A DNA stretch of 64,000 nt from Dasypus novemcinctus (lineage: Eukaryota > Chordata > Mammalia > Cingulata > Dasypodidae): the NCBI RefSeq assembly GCF_030445035.2, contig NC_080677.1, positions 107,629,513 to 107,693,512 on the forward strand, written 5' to 3'. Below, in pieces: positions 1-11,600 of this stretch (position 1 is the stretch's first letter; the number at the start of each line of letters is the position of its first letter). The notes under the pieces were generated by a model. That model had not been told where the DNA came from and made no database searches. It saw only the letters and a program-made list of their open reading frames with translations. The position numbers and the translations under genes are program-made.

Positions 1-320
1 CCACCCCCGGTTGTTTGTTCTGTGTGTCTATTTGCTGAAATTCAGCTTCTGTTGTCGTCAGCGGCACAGGAAGTGTGGGCGGCGCCATTCCTGGGCAGGC
101 TGCACTTTCTTTCACGCTGGGCGGCTCTCCTTGCGGGGTGCACTCCTTGCGTGTGGGGCTTCCCTACACGGGGGACACTCCTGCGTGGCACGGCACTCCT
201 TGCGCGCATCAGCACTGCGCATGGGCCAGCTCCACACGGGTCAAGGAGGCCCGGGGTTTGAACCGCAGACCTCCCATGTGGTAGACGGACGCCCTAACCA
301 CTGGGCCAAGTCCGTTTCCC
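1..320 (-). repeat. DAS-type SINE, cut by window start
   Basis: A long tRNA-derived SINE in reverse orientation. The tRNA-like head is at the right (ccaagtccgtttccc) and the A-rich tail lies outside the window. It retains CpGs in the body. Confidence 0.85.
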
Positions 321-414
321 TGTCTTCATTTTTTATGAGGCATCGGGAACTGAACCTGGGACCTCCCATGTGGCAGGCGAGCACCCAACTGCTTGAGCCC
401 CATCTGCTCCCCCC
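321..414 (-). repeat. Short tRNA-like SINE monomer
   Basis: A reversed tRNA-like unit with a B-box-like stretch (gaactgaacctgggacctcc) and the end catctgctcccccc. It abuts the preceding SINE. Confidence 0.6.
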
Positions 415-689
415 GACAATGTTTTCTTGACTCATGGAGTAAGGACTATTATGGTAAAGAAAAGTCAAGTGGAAACCATTAGAACTGCCTCTACCTACCA
501 AAATAGTAAACTATAATATATCATATTCCTGAGATTTTCGCCACTTTCAAAAACTTGAATGATTCAGGAGCAGTTATTCCTAATACACCCCCATTCAACT
601 TACTTATTTTGTCTGTGAAGATTAAATGGATCTTTGAGAATGAAAGTAGTTTAATGTAGGCTTAATCATGTGGTGATTGTAATTGTAGC
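415..689. other. No recognisable feature
   Basis: AT-rich sequence. It may be a further worn part of the retroviral fossil that follows, but I see no motif that shows it. Confidence 0.4.
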
Positions 690-3605
690 TGCTGTTCCAG
701 ATATCTATTTTTTTCTGGAGTAAATCAACCTATTCCTGGCATCTAGTAGATAGCTACTGATCTGGTGAATGCTTTTTCCTCTATACCTGTTAGTAAAGGT
801 CATCAGAAGCAGTACACTTTGTGTTACCAGCTGGAAGGGCCACCATCTTACTTCAGGGCTATATCAGTTCTCCTGCACTATGTCATAAGCTAGTCTGCAG
901 GGACCTTGATTGACTTTTTATTCCACAGAACATCATCCTGGTCCATTAGATTGATGATATCACACTGATTGGACCCAGTGAGTAGAAAGTAGCAAATACT
1001 TTAGATGAACTGGTAATATACATGTGTGTCAGGAGACTGGAAGTAAATCACAAAAATTTAGGAGCCTACCACCTCAGTAAAATTTCTAGAGTTCCTGGGG
1101 TCTAGGGCATTTGAGATACCCTTCCAAAATGAAGAACAAGTTGTTCCATCTGACTCCTCCAACTCTAAAAAAAAGAGGCACAATGTCTAGTAGGCCTTGC
1201 TGGATTTTGGAGGCAACATATATCTCATTTGGGAGTGCTGCTCTGATGCTTTCATTGAGAAACCTGAAAAGCTGCCAGTTTTGAGTGGGGCCCAGGATAA
1301 CAGAACACTCTGAAATAATCCCATATTGCCTTGCAAGCTGCTCTGGTACTTGCCATGACCCAGCAGATATAATGGTGCTTGAAGTATCTGTGGCAGGTAG
1401 GGAAGCTGTATGGAGACTTTGGCGGATAACTATTGGTGAATCACAATACAGATTCTTAGGATTTTGAAGTACAGCTATATTATCCTCTGCAGATAACTGC
1501 TCTTCATTTGAGAAACAGTTCTGACTTGCTACCTGGACTTGGTAGGATTGAATGCTTGGTCATGATCCACTGAGTTGTTATGTGACCTGAGCTGTCCATC
1601 CACCAAGTCCTAAAGTTGGACATGCACAGCAGTAGTCTGTCATCAAATGTAAGTGGAGTATAGAAGATTGGAAGATTGAACTGAAACACGTCCTGAAAAC
1701 ACAAGTAATTTGCATGAATATATAACACAGATACCCATGCACATCCTCCTGCCACATTGCCTCCTCCACCCAATCTACCTGCATCTAAGGCTTCACTGGA
1801 ATTCCCTATGGCCAGTTGACCGAGGAATAAAAGAAATTAGGGCTAGTTTGCAGATGGTTCTGCGTGATAAGCTGACTCCACTCAGAAGTGGATGGCTGCA
1901 GGACCACAACCCCTCTCCAAGGTGGACCTGAAGTATAATAGAGAAGGAAATTCCCCTAGGGGCAGAATTTCAAGCAGTGTGCCTGAAAGGAGAGATGACT
2001 AGAGGTACAGATCTACACTACCTCATGGACAGAGGCTAATAGTTCGACTGGATATACAAGGACTGGGAAGAAACATGTTTGGAAAATTGGAGATTAAGAG
2101 GTCTGAAGAAGTATGTGGTTGGAAGTATGTGAACAGACACAAAGTGTGAAGATAATGTGTGTTCCATGTGAATGTTCAACAAAGAGCAACCTCAGTATAG
2201 GAGAATGTTAATACTCAGGTGGACAAGGTGACCCATCCAGTGGACATTAGTCAGCTTCTTTCTCCAGCCATCCTTGTTCTTGGCCAAAGAGCTCATGAAC
2301 AAAGTAGTGATAGCAGCAGGGATGGAGACTATGCATAGGCTCAGCAACATAGACTTCTCACCAAGGCCAATCTGACTAGACTCATTGTGGAGTCCCAACC
2401 TACAACAGCAGAGACCAACAATGAGTCCTGACATGCCACCATTCCAGAGGATGGAGGGAGGTAGAGGAAACTAGCCAACCATGTGGTAGAGGTTAATTAT
2501 ATAGGAATATTTCTATAAAGAAATATTGTTCTTATTGGAATAGACCTTACTCTGAATACAGATCAGCCTTCCCTGCCCATAGTGTTTCTGCCAAAATCAC
2601 TGTCCATGGACTTATAGAATGCCTTATCCATCATTGTTCCTTTTTTTCCCCAAGATTTATTTATTTATTTTTATTTCTCTCCTCTTCCCTCCTCCCCCCA
2701 TTGTCTGCCCTCTGGGTCCATTCGCTATGTGTTCTTCTGTGTCCACTTGCGTTCTTGTCAGCGGCCCGGGAATCTGTCTCTCTTTTTGTTGCGTTATCTT
2801 GCTGCGTCAGCTCTCCATGTGTGCAGGGCCACTCCTGGGCAGGCTGCGCTTTTTTCATGCAGGGTGGCCCTCCTTATGGGGTGCACTCCTTGCACATGGG
2901 GATCCCCTATGTGGGGGACAACCCTGTGTGGCAGGGCACTCCTTGCATGCATCAGCTCTGCGCATGGGCCAGCTCACCACATGGATCAGGAGGCCCTGGG
3001 TTTGAACTCTGGACCTCCATGCGGTAGGCGGATACTCTATCAATTGAGCCAAATCCACTTCCCCCATCATTGTTTCTAATCAAGGAATGCAGAAAATGAA
3101 GTATAGCAAGGGGCTTGTGTTCATAGAACAACAGATGTCTTACTTAGTCTAAAAATCTTAGTTTCCAAGGGAAGAACAGTTCCACCAGGGAACACATTAG
3201 TGATTCTATTAAATTGGAAATTGAGAAATCCTTCTGGCCATTTGGGCTCCTCGTGCTAGTTAATCAATAGGCAAAAAAAGGAGTTTCTGTACTGGTTGGG
3301 ATGATTGATCTTGACTAATAAGGGGAAAGTGAGATGCTACTATACAATGGGGGTAAAGAGGAATATGTCTAGAATGCAGAAGACCCCCGGGGGATTCTTT
3401 AGGATTACCATCTGATTAAAGTGAGTGAAAAACTATCATAACTCATCTAGACAAGACTGTTAGTGGGCCATATCCTTAAAGAATGAAAGTTTGGATCTCT
3501 CCACCAGACCACAACCAGCTGAAGTTCTTCTGAGGGCAAAGGAAATGCAGTAGTTGAAGAAGGTAGCTACAACAGCGGCAGCAAACACATGACCAGTGCA
3601 GAAAG
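690..3605 (+). mobile_element. ERV1-type pol fossil
   Basis: A broken, old endogenous retrovirus pol region on the + strand. Parts appear in normal order: reverse transcriptase (an IDDI-type catalytic block near 950), RNase H (near 1370-2150) and an integrase/C-terminal portion continuing to about 3600. It matches a gamma-like pol family widespread in mammals. It carries many disruptions and no LTR is recognisable at either side, so it is probably tens of millions of years old. A DAS SINE sits inside it at 2652-3062. Confidence 0.75.
2652..3062 (-). repeat. DAS-type SINE inside the pol fossil
   Basis: A full-length reversed copy from poly-T/(ttta) tail to head. Flanking direct repeats of ccatcattgtt mark its insertion. 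Confidence 0.88.
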
Positions 3606-3629
3606 AATTGTGTAATAGTTATAAGCATT

Positions 3630-4915
3630 TTTTTCCTTATTTAGTTTTTCCCAGCTGCTAAAATAAATACCATAAAATGAGTTGGCATGAACAAAGGGAA
3701 TGTATTGTCTTATGGTTTTGAGGCTAGGAGAAGTTCAAAATTGAGGCATTAGCAAAGTAATGGTTTCACCCCAAAGATTGGTGTTCTGTGGCTGGCTACC
3801 AGTGATCCTTGGATCCTTGGCTTTTCTATCACATGGCAATGTCTTCTCCTTTTTCTTCCAAGTTCCACTCCAGATTCTTCTCCTCCCCTGGGAGCTTTCT
3901 TCCTGTGACTTTCTCTATAAGACCTCCAGTAACAGAATTAAGTTGGCTACACATTAACTAAAAATAACATCTTCAGAGGCTTCCATTCAACCAAGATGGT
4001 AGTATAACACACCCCTGGGTGCCAGAGCTCCCCCTACCCCTGCCAAATTTCTGAACAAGTAACAATTAGCAAAAGACAGAAACTATAATACAGGTTACTA
4101 GTGACCTAGGTAGAGGTAGGGAATAGGGAGTCGATACTTGGTATAGAGCCTTTGGTTAGGCGGATGGAAAAGTTTTGGTAATAGATGGTTGGATGGTAAC
4201 ACAACATTGTGAATGTAATTAAGTCACTGAATTACATGTTTGAATGTGGTTAAAAAGGGGAAATTTTATGTTGTATATATGTTAATAAAAAAATAGGACT
4301 GTACAACACCAACAGTGAACTCTAATGTAAAATATGAACTATAGTCAATAGTATAATTATGATAATATTATAATAATATTCTTTCATCAAGTGTAAAAAA
4401 GATACCACACTAATGCAAAGTATTAGGGGAATATATGAATAATTAGGGGAAACTATTATTTTTTAATGGGGAATATATGAGAACTGTGTATTTTCTGCAT
4501 GATTTTTCTGCAAACCTCTAACTTCTCTATTACAAAAGAAATGCACATTATGTTAAGTAAAAGAAGCCAGTCACAGTGGACCACAACTTATACAATTTAA
4601 TTTATATTAAATATCCAGTATAGGCAAATCTATAGGGACAGAAAATAGATTAGTGCTTACTTAGAGCTAGGGAAATGATGGGTAGATGAACAGGTACAAT
4701 GGCTAAAGAGGTGTAATAAAACCATTCTAAAATTGATTTTGTTGATGGTTGCACATTCTGAACATACTAAAAACCATCGAATCATACGTTTTATATGGAT
4801 GAATTGTATGGTATGTGAATTATAACTCAATAAAGTTGTTAAAAAATAACATCTTCAAAAGGTCCTATTTACAATGAATTGATAGCCAAAGGAATGGGTT
4901 AAAGTTAAGATTAAG
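3630..4915 (-). mobile_element. LTR-like interspersed repeat, split by an L1
   Basis: An old repeat with the layout of a reversed MaLR-type LTR (gttttgaggctagg, then ctataagacctccagtaac, then ggtcctattta). The two halves (3630-3976 and 4842-4915) are separated by an L1-derived insertion flanked by the duplicated stretch aaaaataacatcttca. The family is uncertain. Confidence 0.45.
3977..4841 (+). mobile_element. Internally deleted L1
   Basis: The start resembles the L1 5' end (aaccaagatggtagtataac), but the sequence moves within about 150 bases into L1 3' UTR sequence and ends ctcaataaagttgttaaaaa. The flanking duplication indicates one insertion of an already shortened copy. The region 4150-4540 matches the 3' UTR of the larger L1 at 18650-19420. 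Confidence 0.65.
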
Positions 4916-4920
4916 AAGAT

Positions 4921-4990
4921 AGGGAAATGGACTTGGCCCGGTGGATAGGGCATCTGCCTACTACATGGGAGGTCCGCAGTTCAAACCCCA
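4921..4990 (+). repeat. DAS SINE head fragment
   Basis: Only the tRNA-like head remains (gacttggcccggtggatagg to ggtccgcagttcaaacccc). The body and tail are missing. Confidence 0.65.
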
Positions 4991-7164
4991 AACCAATTGT
5001 GGGTTCTTTAGGCTACCAAGTATTTTTTTTGAAGAAATGACCAGTAGTCAACCAGGGTCACCGCAACACCATCAGCCACCCCAGTTTGGTGATCACCGCG
5101 CTGAATGATCCTCCCTCTGGTCTTCTGCCCTGATCTACCTCAAATTCCTCCACTCCTTAAGTTCTCAATCCATATTTTCTCTTCTCCTTCACAACATTCT
5201 TGCCAGTGTTAGCCGCAGCCGCATGACTCTTTTTGCATTTTACTTAACAGAAATCTCATTTGGATATTTTAATTATTTTCCTAATCATATATAATAATAT
5301 TAAATACATTTTTAAAGTTAGAAATTGCTACTCATCCCATCACATCAATGCAACTGATTTCAGTTTTACATTTTCTTCATCTCTGTTAATATATAAACAA
5401 ACTTCCCTCTGTGAATAGGCTTTTAGAATTTTTCACTTATATTGCTAATTTTTTTTCATATTATTACATCTTTGTTTTTTCTATTTTCAATGATCATAGC
5501 AAGAAACTAAAATACCTTCCAAAGACCTGAAATAAATGGAACCATTCCCTGGTTATCAGATATTTTATATACTTGATCCTACAACCTGCTTTTTGTACTT
5601 TGCTAGATCATGGACCTTTTCCCAAGTCAGTACATATATTTTCTACATTATATTTAATGACTGCACCACATCCCATAATAAAGATTTTTTTAAAAATTTA
5701 ATGTTTTGAGTAGTTAATACACTACATGCTTCAAAAATCAGGAAAAATAAAATGGCACATGTGAAAAGTTTCTCTCCAGTCTTCTTAGTTCCCACCCCCT
5801 TCCCTCTATGTAACCTTTTTTCTTAATGTCTTATCTATCGTTCCAGAATTTCTTTAGGCAGATGCAAACATGATTTCTTACCGTTGTCTCTCCTTTTCTT
5901 AAAATCAGAATGTAGCATATTCAGTGCATTGCTCTGCACTTTGCTTTTTTCCCTTAACAACATAGCTTGGAGATTGTATCAGCCCAATGTAGAGTGTTCT
6001 CATGATTTTTTCTACATCAGTATGACTTCCTACTGCATAGGTGCCATCCTTGACTTTCCCCTTTGACTCCTCATCCTATCTCTACCCGTTAACTCCAAAA
6101 CCTTGTCCCATCCATTATCTACTTCATTCCCTTTTTCCTGGCTTGGTTTTTTGCCTACAAACATGTCAGGTTTCTTGCATGTTAAAGAGAAACTTCCCTT
6201 CACTCTCCTTAATTAACTGCAAACCTCTAGAAGGAGATGCCCCACAGACTTCACCCACAGCTTCTGTTTTACCACCCATTCACTCCTTGACTTGTGATCT
6301 GTCTCCCTAGATGTTTTCTACTAAAACATCTCTGCCAGGTCATCTAATCAAAACATCTAATAGCTTGGTCTTTTTCTCAGTCTTTCCCCCCTAACATCTG
6401 AAAATGGGTACTCTTTGCCTACCCATTCTCTTCTTAACCTCTTGTAATATGACTTCTGCCCACTCTGCCCCTTCGGTTGTCACCTGAACTTTTAATGGCC
6501 AATCTCCCAGCAATCTGGCCTTGGCTCCCTTCTCTGACCACCACCCTCAGTTCTCCCTGATCCCACACCCCCTTCCAAGTCCAGCCATAGTCTAGCTTTA
6601 GAGATTGTATCTTCCCAATGGATTCACATCTATCCTCTGTCAATTCTGATCATCACCCCCCCATCAGACCCTAGTTTTTCATTAGCTGAACTATTAATAG
6701 TGACTTCCTAACAGATCTGCCTGCCTCCATCCTTTTCCCACCCTAACTGAAAAAGCAAGCAGGCCCTACATCATTCCCTCTTCAAAACTCTTATTTCTAA
6801 ACCGAGTGCTGTCTCCGCAGTCTGACATGCAAGTCTTTCCACAGTTTTAAGCTAATTCTACTTTCACTAGCATCAAGTCAGTGTTATCTACCACTGCTCT
6901 ACTAAACATACTCTGTGCTCCAGCCAGACCGACCAGCTTATGTTTCACTAAACACCAGCTGTGCTTTCATGCCTCCAGCTTTGGTTCACTGTTTTTGTCC
7001 ACCAGGATTATCCTTCACCTCCACCTCTGCTCTTCTAAATCTCGTCCTCCCCAAATTTCCCTTGTCATGATATCTTTACTAACTCTCCATCAAATGTATT
7101 ATAGTTATTGCTGCAGTTATTATCTTTCCCTACTTGACTCTAAATTCTATTACAGTAAGATACT
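4991..7164 (+). repeat. Old interspersed repeats, L2-like in part
   Basis: 5560-6060 reads like a reversed L1/MER-type tail. 6060-7150, especially 6720-7090 (gctccagccagaccgaccag), resembles L2 3' sequence in + orientation. 4991-5560 shows nothing I recognise. No gene seen. Confidence 0.4.
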
Positions 7165-7330
7165 GTATTTAGTGAGCCTGTGTTAAGTGTTGTTCTACTT
7201 GCATTATCTCATTTAATCCTCACAACAACACTGGAAAGCCAGGTATCCCCCATTTAACATTAGAGAACCTGAGACTCAGAGAGATTAAGTAGCTTGCCCA
7301 AGGTCATGCAGTTGACCCTGGAAACAGATT
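7165..7330 (-). repeat. MIR SINE
   Basis: The reversed MIR core is clear: tatctcatttaatcctcaca, then agagattaagtagcttgccc. Confidence 0.8.
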
Positions 7331-7959
7331 CCTCTCTGAGGTACGTCTTTGTATTACTTATGGTAGCCAACACCGTGCCCACCACCTCCGCTGCACTCAA
7401 CCAGTGTGAGTTGGATCAGTGTGTTAAAAACGGCGTCTGTTGAGACTTTTGGGGTATTTTCCAATAAAATTAATAATTTTGCAAAAAAAAAAGTGTCCTT
7501 GTGTAGACAAGACTCTAAAGAAATGGGGAGGATTGAAACAGTAATGGATTAAAATGGCAGGATTGTCGGTGACATTTCCAAATTTCCTATTATTGGGTTA
7601 CAGAGCTTTTGAAATAAGCATTTAAAATATATAGTTACTAAATAGGATTGCATCTGCTCTTACATACTCTGTTATGTGTGAGGTAGTTTTGTCTCTCAGA
7701 TTTCATTTCATTGCATCTCCCCGGGGATTAACCCTACTCTCCTGTATTCCCACAGCCTTCGGCGCATTGCTAAACAGACGGTGAACGTACTTGTTGATTT
7801 TAATGTACGTGTGTTTGCACGCGTGCACAGCGCCTGGGTAGAGGACCTGGGTGGGTGATACAGTGTGCATTCCTTCTTCTCACCCTTTCCCCCTTCGAAC
7901 AGCTGCAGCCTGGATGCTTTTCTTCCTGGGGGAGGAGGCAGAATCGCTGACCCTTTAAC

Positions 7960-8640
7960 AAGTTGTCCCTCACTGAACAGGTGTCTCCCCCGCCTCTGGG
8001 AGGAGAGGGATGGCTGGACACTCAGCGACACCAGGGCCCGACCAATGAGAAGTCAGGCTTCGGCGGCCGCGCCAATGGGCGCGCGGGGGCGGGCCCGGGT
8101 TCCCGGGAGCCGGGAGGGCCGGGCCGGGCCCCGGGCGGCCGCGGAGTCTCGGCCGCTCGCGCTGCCCGCGGCGCTCCGGGGCGGCGCCGTTCCCCAGCCC
8201 GCCGCCGTTCCCGGGACGCGCGGCTCGGGCGCCTCCCGCCGCGGCGCAGCTCCGCGGCCAGCGCCGGCTCGCGCCGTGGCGCGGCTCATCCCCCGGGCGC
8301 GGAGCGGGCAGGTGGGCCCGCCGCTGCGAGATAGGCCCCCGGGGGTGGCGGCGACGGGACCATGGCCCGGAGACCCGGGGCGAGGGCCGCCTACGGGGAG
8401 GAGTTCTCGTTCGTCAGCCCGCTTGTGAAATACCTGCTCTTCTTCTTAAACATGTTATTCTGGGTGAGTCTCGGGGGTCATGGGGGCACTTGGGCTGCAG
8501 GGCACCGCCCCCCGCCCCCACCAAGGAGCTGCCCGCGGCCGAGGAGGGGGCGTCTAGAGATGCCAGATTCAAGGCGACGGTGGTGAGCGGCACTCTAGTT
8601 TTCTGGGCTAATGACACTTTGGGATAATTGATCCTGCGGA
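7960..8640 (+). promoter_or_regulatory. TSPAN33: CpG-island promoter of TSPAN33
   Basis: Dense CpG from about 8040 to 8420 surrounds the first exon. Two CCAAT boxes (8042-8046 and 8072-8076) and a GC box (gggggcggg, about 8085-8093) are arranged as in a TATA-less promoter, so transcription probably begins near 8110-8200. Open frames translated from this stretch are composition artefacts. Confidence 0.75.
8362..8463 (+). CDS. TSPAN33: TSPAN33 coding exon 1
   Basis: Encodes residues 1-34: the short cytoplasmic N-terminus ([20 protein letters not shown]) and the first part of TM1. It ends in a Trp codon at phase 0, followed by the donor gtgagt. Confidence 0.96.
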
Positions 8641-11600
8641 GGGGGGCACACGGTGGATAGTGTTGGGTAGGATATAAAGGGGCTTCAGTAAAGATGTATG
8701 CGTATTCTCTGGGTTTCGGATGAGGGTCTGTGTTTAGGGGAGAAGCAGGTTTTCCTGTTGGCCCAAGGCGGACCCATTGGCACATTTATGATTGGGGGAC
8801 TTACAGACTTGGGGCTGCAAGGCCCTGCTGGGAAAGAAAGAAGAGGAGGTGGGGGTGGGGGATGTGGTTTGAAAAACAAACCACTCTACCCACTCATCTT
8901 GGAGAGGATGGGTTAAGGGACTTCATCTCTCCCTTTTGCAGACCTGTCTTGTCCCCTGCCTTCCCCTGAGCCTGGAGATGAGACAGGCACGACCTCCCTG
9001 TGTGGATGTTTTTCTCAGCACTGCCCCAAACTTTGCCGCCCCTTCCCCTCCGTTTCTCAAGCCCAGACTCCATTTTTGTGGCCCACAGTTTTCAACTCTT
9101 TAAATAGGACCCTGTGCTGAGCTGGAAGGCCAGGGGTCCTTTCAGAATCTTCTGCTTGGGGGTGGAAAAGTGGAAAGAGTATTGAATGGGGCTCAGGAGA
9201 CCTGGATTCTCATCCCCGCTCTGCCAGGAATTGTTGAATGACCTGTGCGAATATGTCCACCTCTGTAGGTCTCAGTTTCCTCCTCCATAAAACCAAGTGC
9301 AGCACGAGCAGGGATAGTAGGACTACTCAACTGGAGCTGAAAATTGGGAGGTTAGAGGGTAGGAGGAAATACTAGCTCCATCGTTCTTCATTTTTATTTT
9401 TTATTTTATTTTATTCTGTTTTTCATTTTTAGATTCCCAGGTCCCCTTGGGGTTTGAGTACATAGGGAGGTCCTTCCCCCAACTCCCATTTCTCTTCCAT
9501 CTCCTACCACACCAGAGCTGCTGCCCATCAGCCTTTCCCACCTCTGCTTGAGACCTAACATTCAGGCCTGCTAGAGGGAGGAATCATGAGTCTAAAATAT
9601 GTTTCCTAGGAGAGGGAGCAGACCAGACATCTAAGCCAGTTGCTGGAAAGGTTTCACAGGGGTTGCGGTGGAAAGTACAGACACAAAGCACATAAGTGCT
9701 AGCCAGTTGGGACAAATGAGAGAGGGCTCGGAGGGTGGTGATGACAGCTCACTCTCAGCCGTCATAATTCTGGGGAAAATGAAATTTTGGCTCCTATGAA
9801 ATTCTCAGTTTTAGAACTGGAAGGAATTTTAGAAGGTACCTTGTCCAGCACCCACATTTTATAGGTGAGAAAGCTAAAGCCCAGAGATGTTCAATATTTT
9901 GTCCAAGGTCCAACAGCTGATTAACAGGCTTGGTCTGGTAAGTTGCTTTACTGAACCACGCTCCCCCTTGGGGAAGTCCTTGGCCCAGATGGCTGCTACT
10001 GTAGCCGAGATGTTGGCAGTATTAATAACCAGTCAACCCAAGTTTCCAGGGTCTAGGTTCTGCTACAGCTGGATGTCAGGGAAGAACAGAAGAAAATCCC
10101 TTACCAGCACTCAGGGGTGAGGAATGTGCCAAGGGGAACCCCCCCACCTAGGGGCAAGTACCGAGTGAGTGTGCCAGGCCAGTGACATACTGTCCTGGAG
10201 GACTCAGAGCCAGCACTAGCATCCCAGGGACTTCAGGTCCTTATTCTGACTTCCTCCATCAGCTAACCCACTGCATTCTCCTTTGGCACCTCACCCTTAT
10301 CTGTGCTTCCCAGTGACAACAACTGGGCGCATCTGTTTCACTGGTATTCGTGGTCGTTTTCTTGGACTCCTTCCCCTCACCTCCCAGCAGACTTATGGCT
10401 TTGGGAGGTCACAGCCAAGGAGAGTATTTGGCTCCATAGACCCATTTACCTTGGTAAAAATGCTTCATTCAAGGTCAGAGGACCTGGCTAGCCAAGCTGT
10501 CACCACCCTGAATTAGAGTACAGCCCCTTCTTGGCCCTACTTTAGATTCACAAAAAGTCAGAGTCTCTAGAAATAGCACACTGAAGGACAAGAGGCTGAG
10601 CTTCTTTCTGGCACCAACTTACTGTGTGACCCTAAACCAATGTAACTGTCTCTCTGTCCTTAATCTTGCTCCTCTAAAAGAGAAAAAAATTCTGCCTTTG
10701 TGAACTATTTAAAGATGAACGAATCACATTGGGGGCTGTTTTCTTTCTTCAAGACCTGCGGCCAGATCTGAGGATGCATCTCCCTGCATCCTGGTGTCCT
10801 TGGGACACTGACCTTCCTAGGGGACAGTACTTCTCAGGCATTACTAAATATCACTCCTTCCGCGGCCCAGAACCTCAGAGTTTATTACATTTCACACAAG
10901 TACAGCTAGATGGAGACCAAGGGCTGATTCCCCAGATCAGAAGGGTCATCTTTCTTTTCAGCCCCCACTTCAGGGACTGGTTACTGTGCTTTCTTTTTTG
11001 CAGGCTTCCACCATCTTACTCAAATTCCCCTCTTCTGCCCAGAAAGTACCCATGAATGGTACTGTCTCCCTTTGCAGGCAGAGTGCCTGTTCTGGCCAGC
11101 TGCTGGGCGAGTTGTGTGTGGGCGGTGACTGTGTCTGTGCTTGGGACACATTAGGAAGGTAGCCAGCATCATCAGGGCTCACACTCAGTGGTGGTGGTGG
11201 CAGTGGTGGCAGTGGCGGCAGTGGCGGCAGTGGCTATCTCTGCTTCTGCTCTAGGAGCCTTGACCCTTGGGGCATTTGGAGTCTGACTCAGAAAGCTGCT
11301 ATACCCATGACTCCTTTGGGACCAGGGCCAATTCCTCCTGTTCATGTTTCAAATCTCACTTCCCCTTTTGGCCTAGGAGTTCTAGATTTTCTCCCCAGAA
11401 TCATGTTGCTGGGTTACTGATCACTGGGATGCCATGGCCTAGAGTCGTTGCCCCAAGATCCCAGAAGTTGTCTGTAAATCTTTCAGTTAAGAAGTAGACA
11501 AGGGAAGCAGACGTGGCTCAACTGATAGAGCGTCCGTCTACAATATGGAGGATCCAGGGTTCGATCCCTAGGGCCTCCTGACCCATGTGGTAAGCTGGCC

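Noticed and set aside
2619-3079. Cys/Ser-rich open frames recurring many times in the window (e.g. [20 protein letters not shown])
   Set aside because: These are translations of reversed DAS SINEs; the same peptide pattern appears at every copy.
7330-7491. Processed-pseudogene tail (AATAAA then A-run near 7462-7491)
   Set aside because: The tail looks like a retrocopy end, but no recognisable coding or transcript body lies upstream and no flanking duplication was found.
7865-8428. Long open frames over the TSPAN33 CpG island (187 and 123 residues)
   Set aside because: The GC-rich composition lowers stop frequency. The products are Arg/Pro/Gly-rich without domains, and the real exon 1 uses another frame from 8362.
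11190-11235. CRISPR-like or satellite array
   Set aside because: Units are only 9 bases and there are no spacers. A simple minisatellite.
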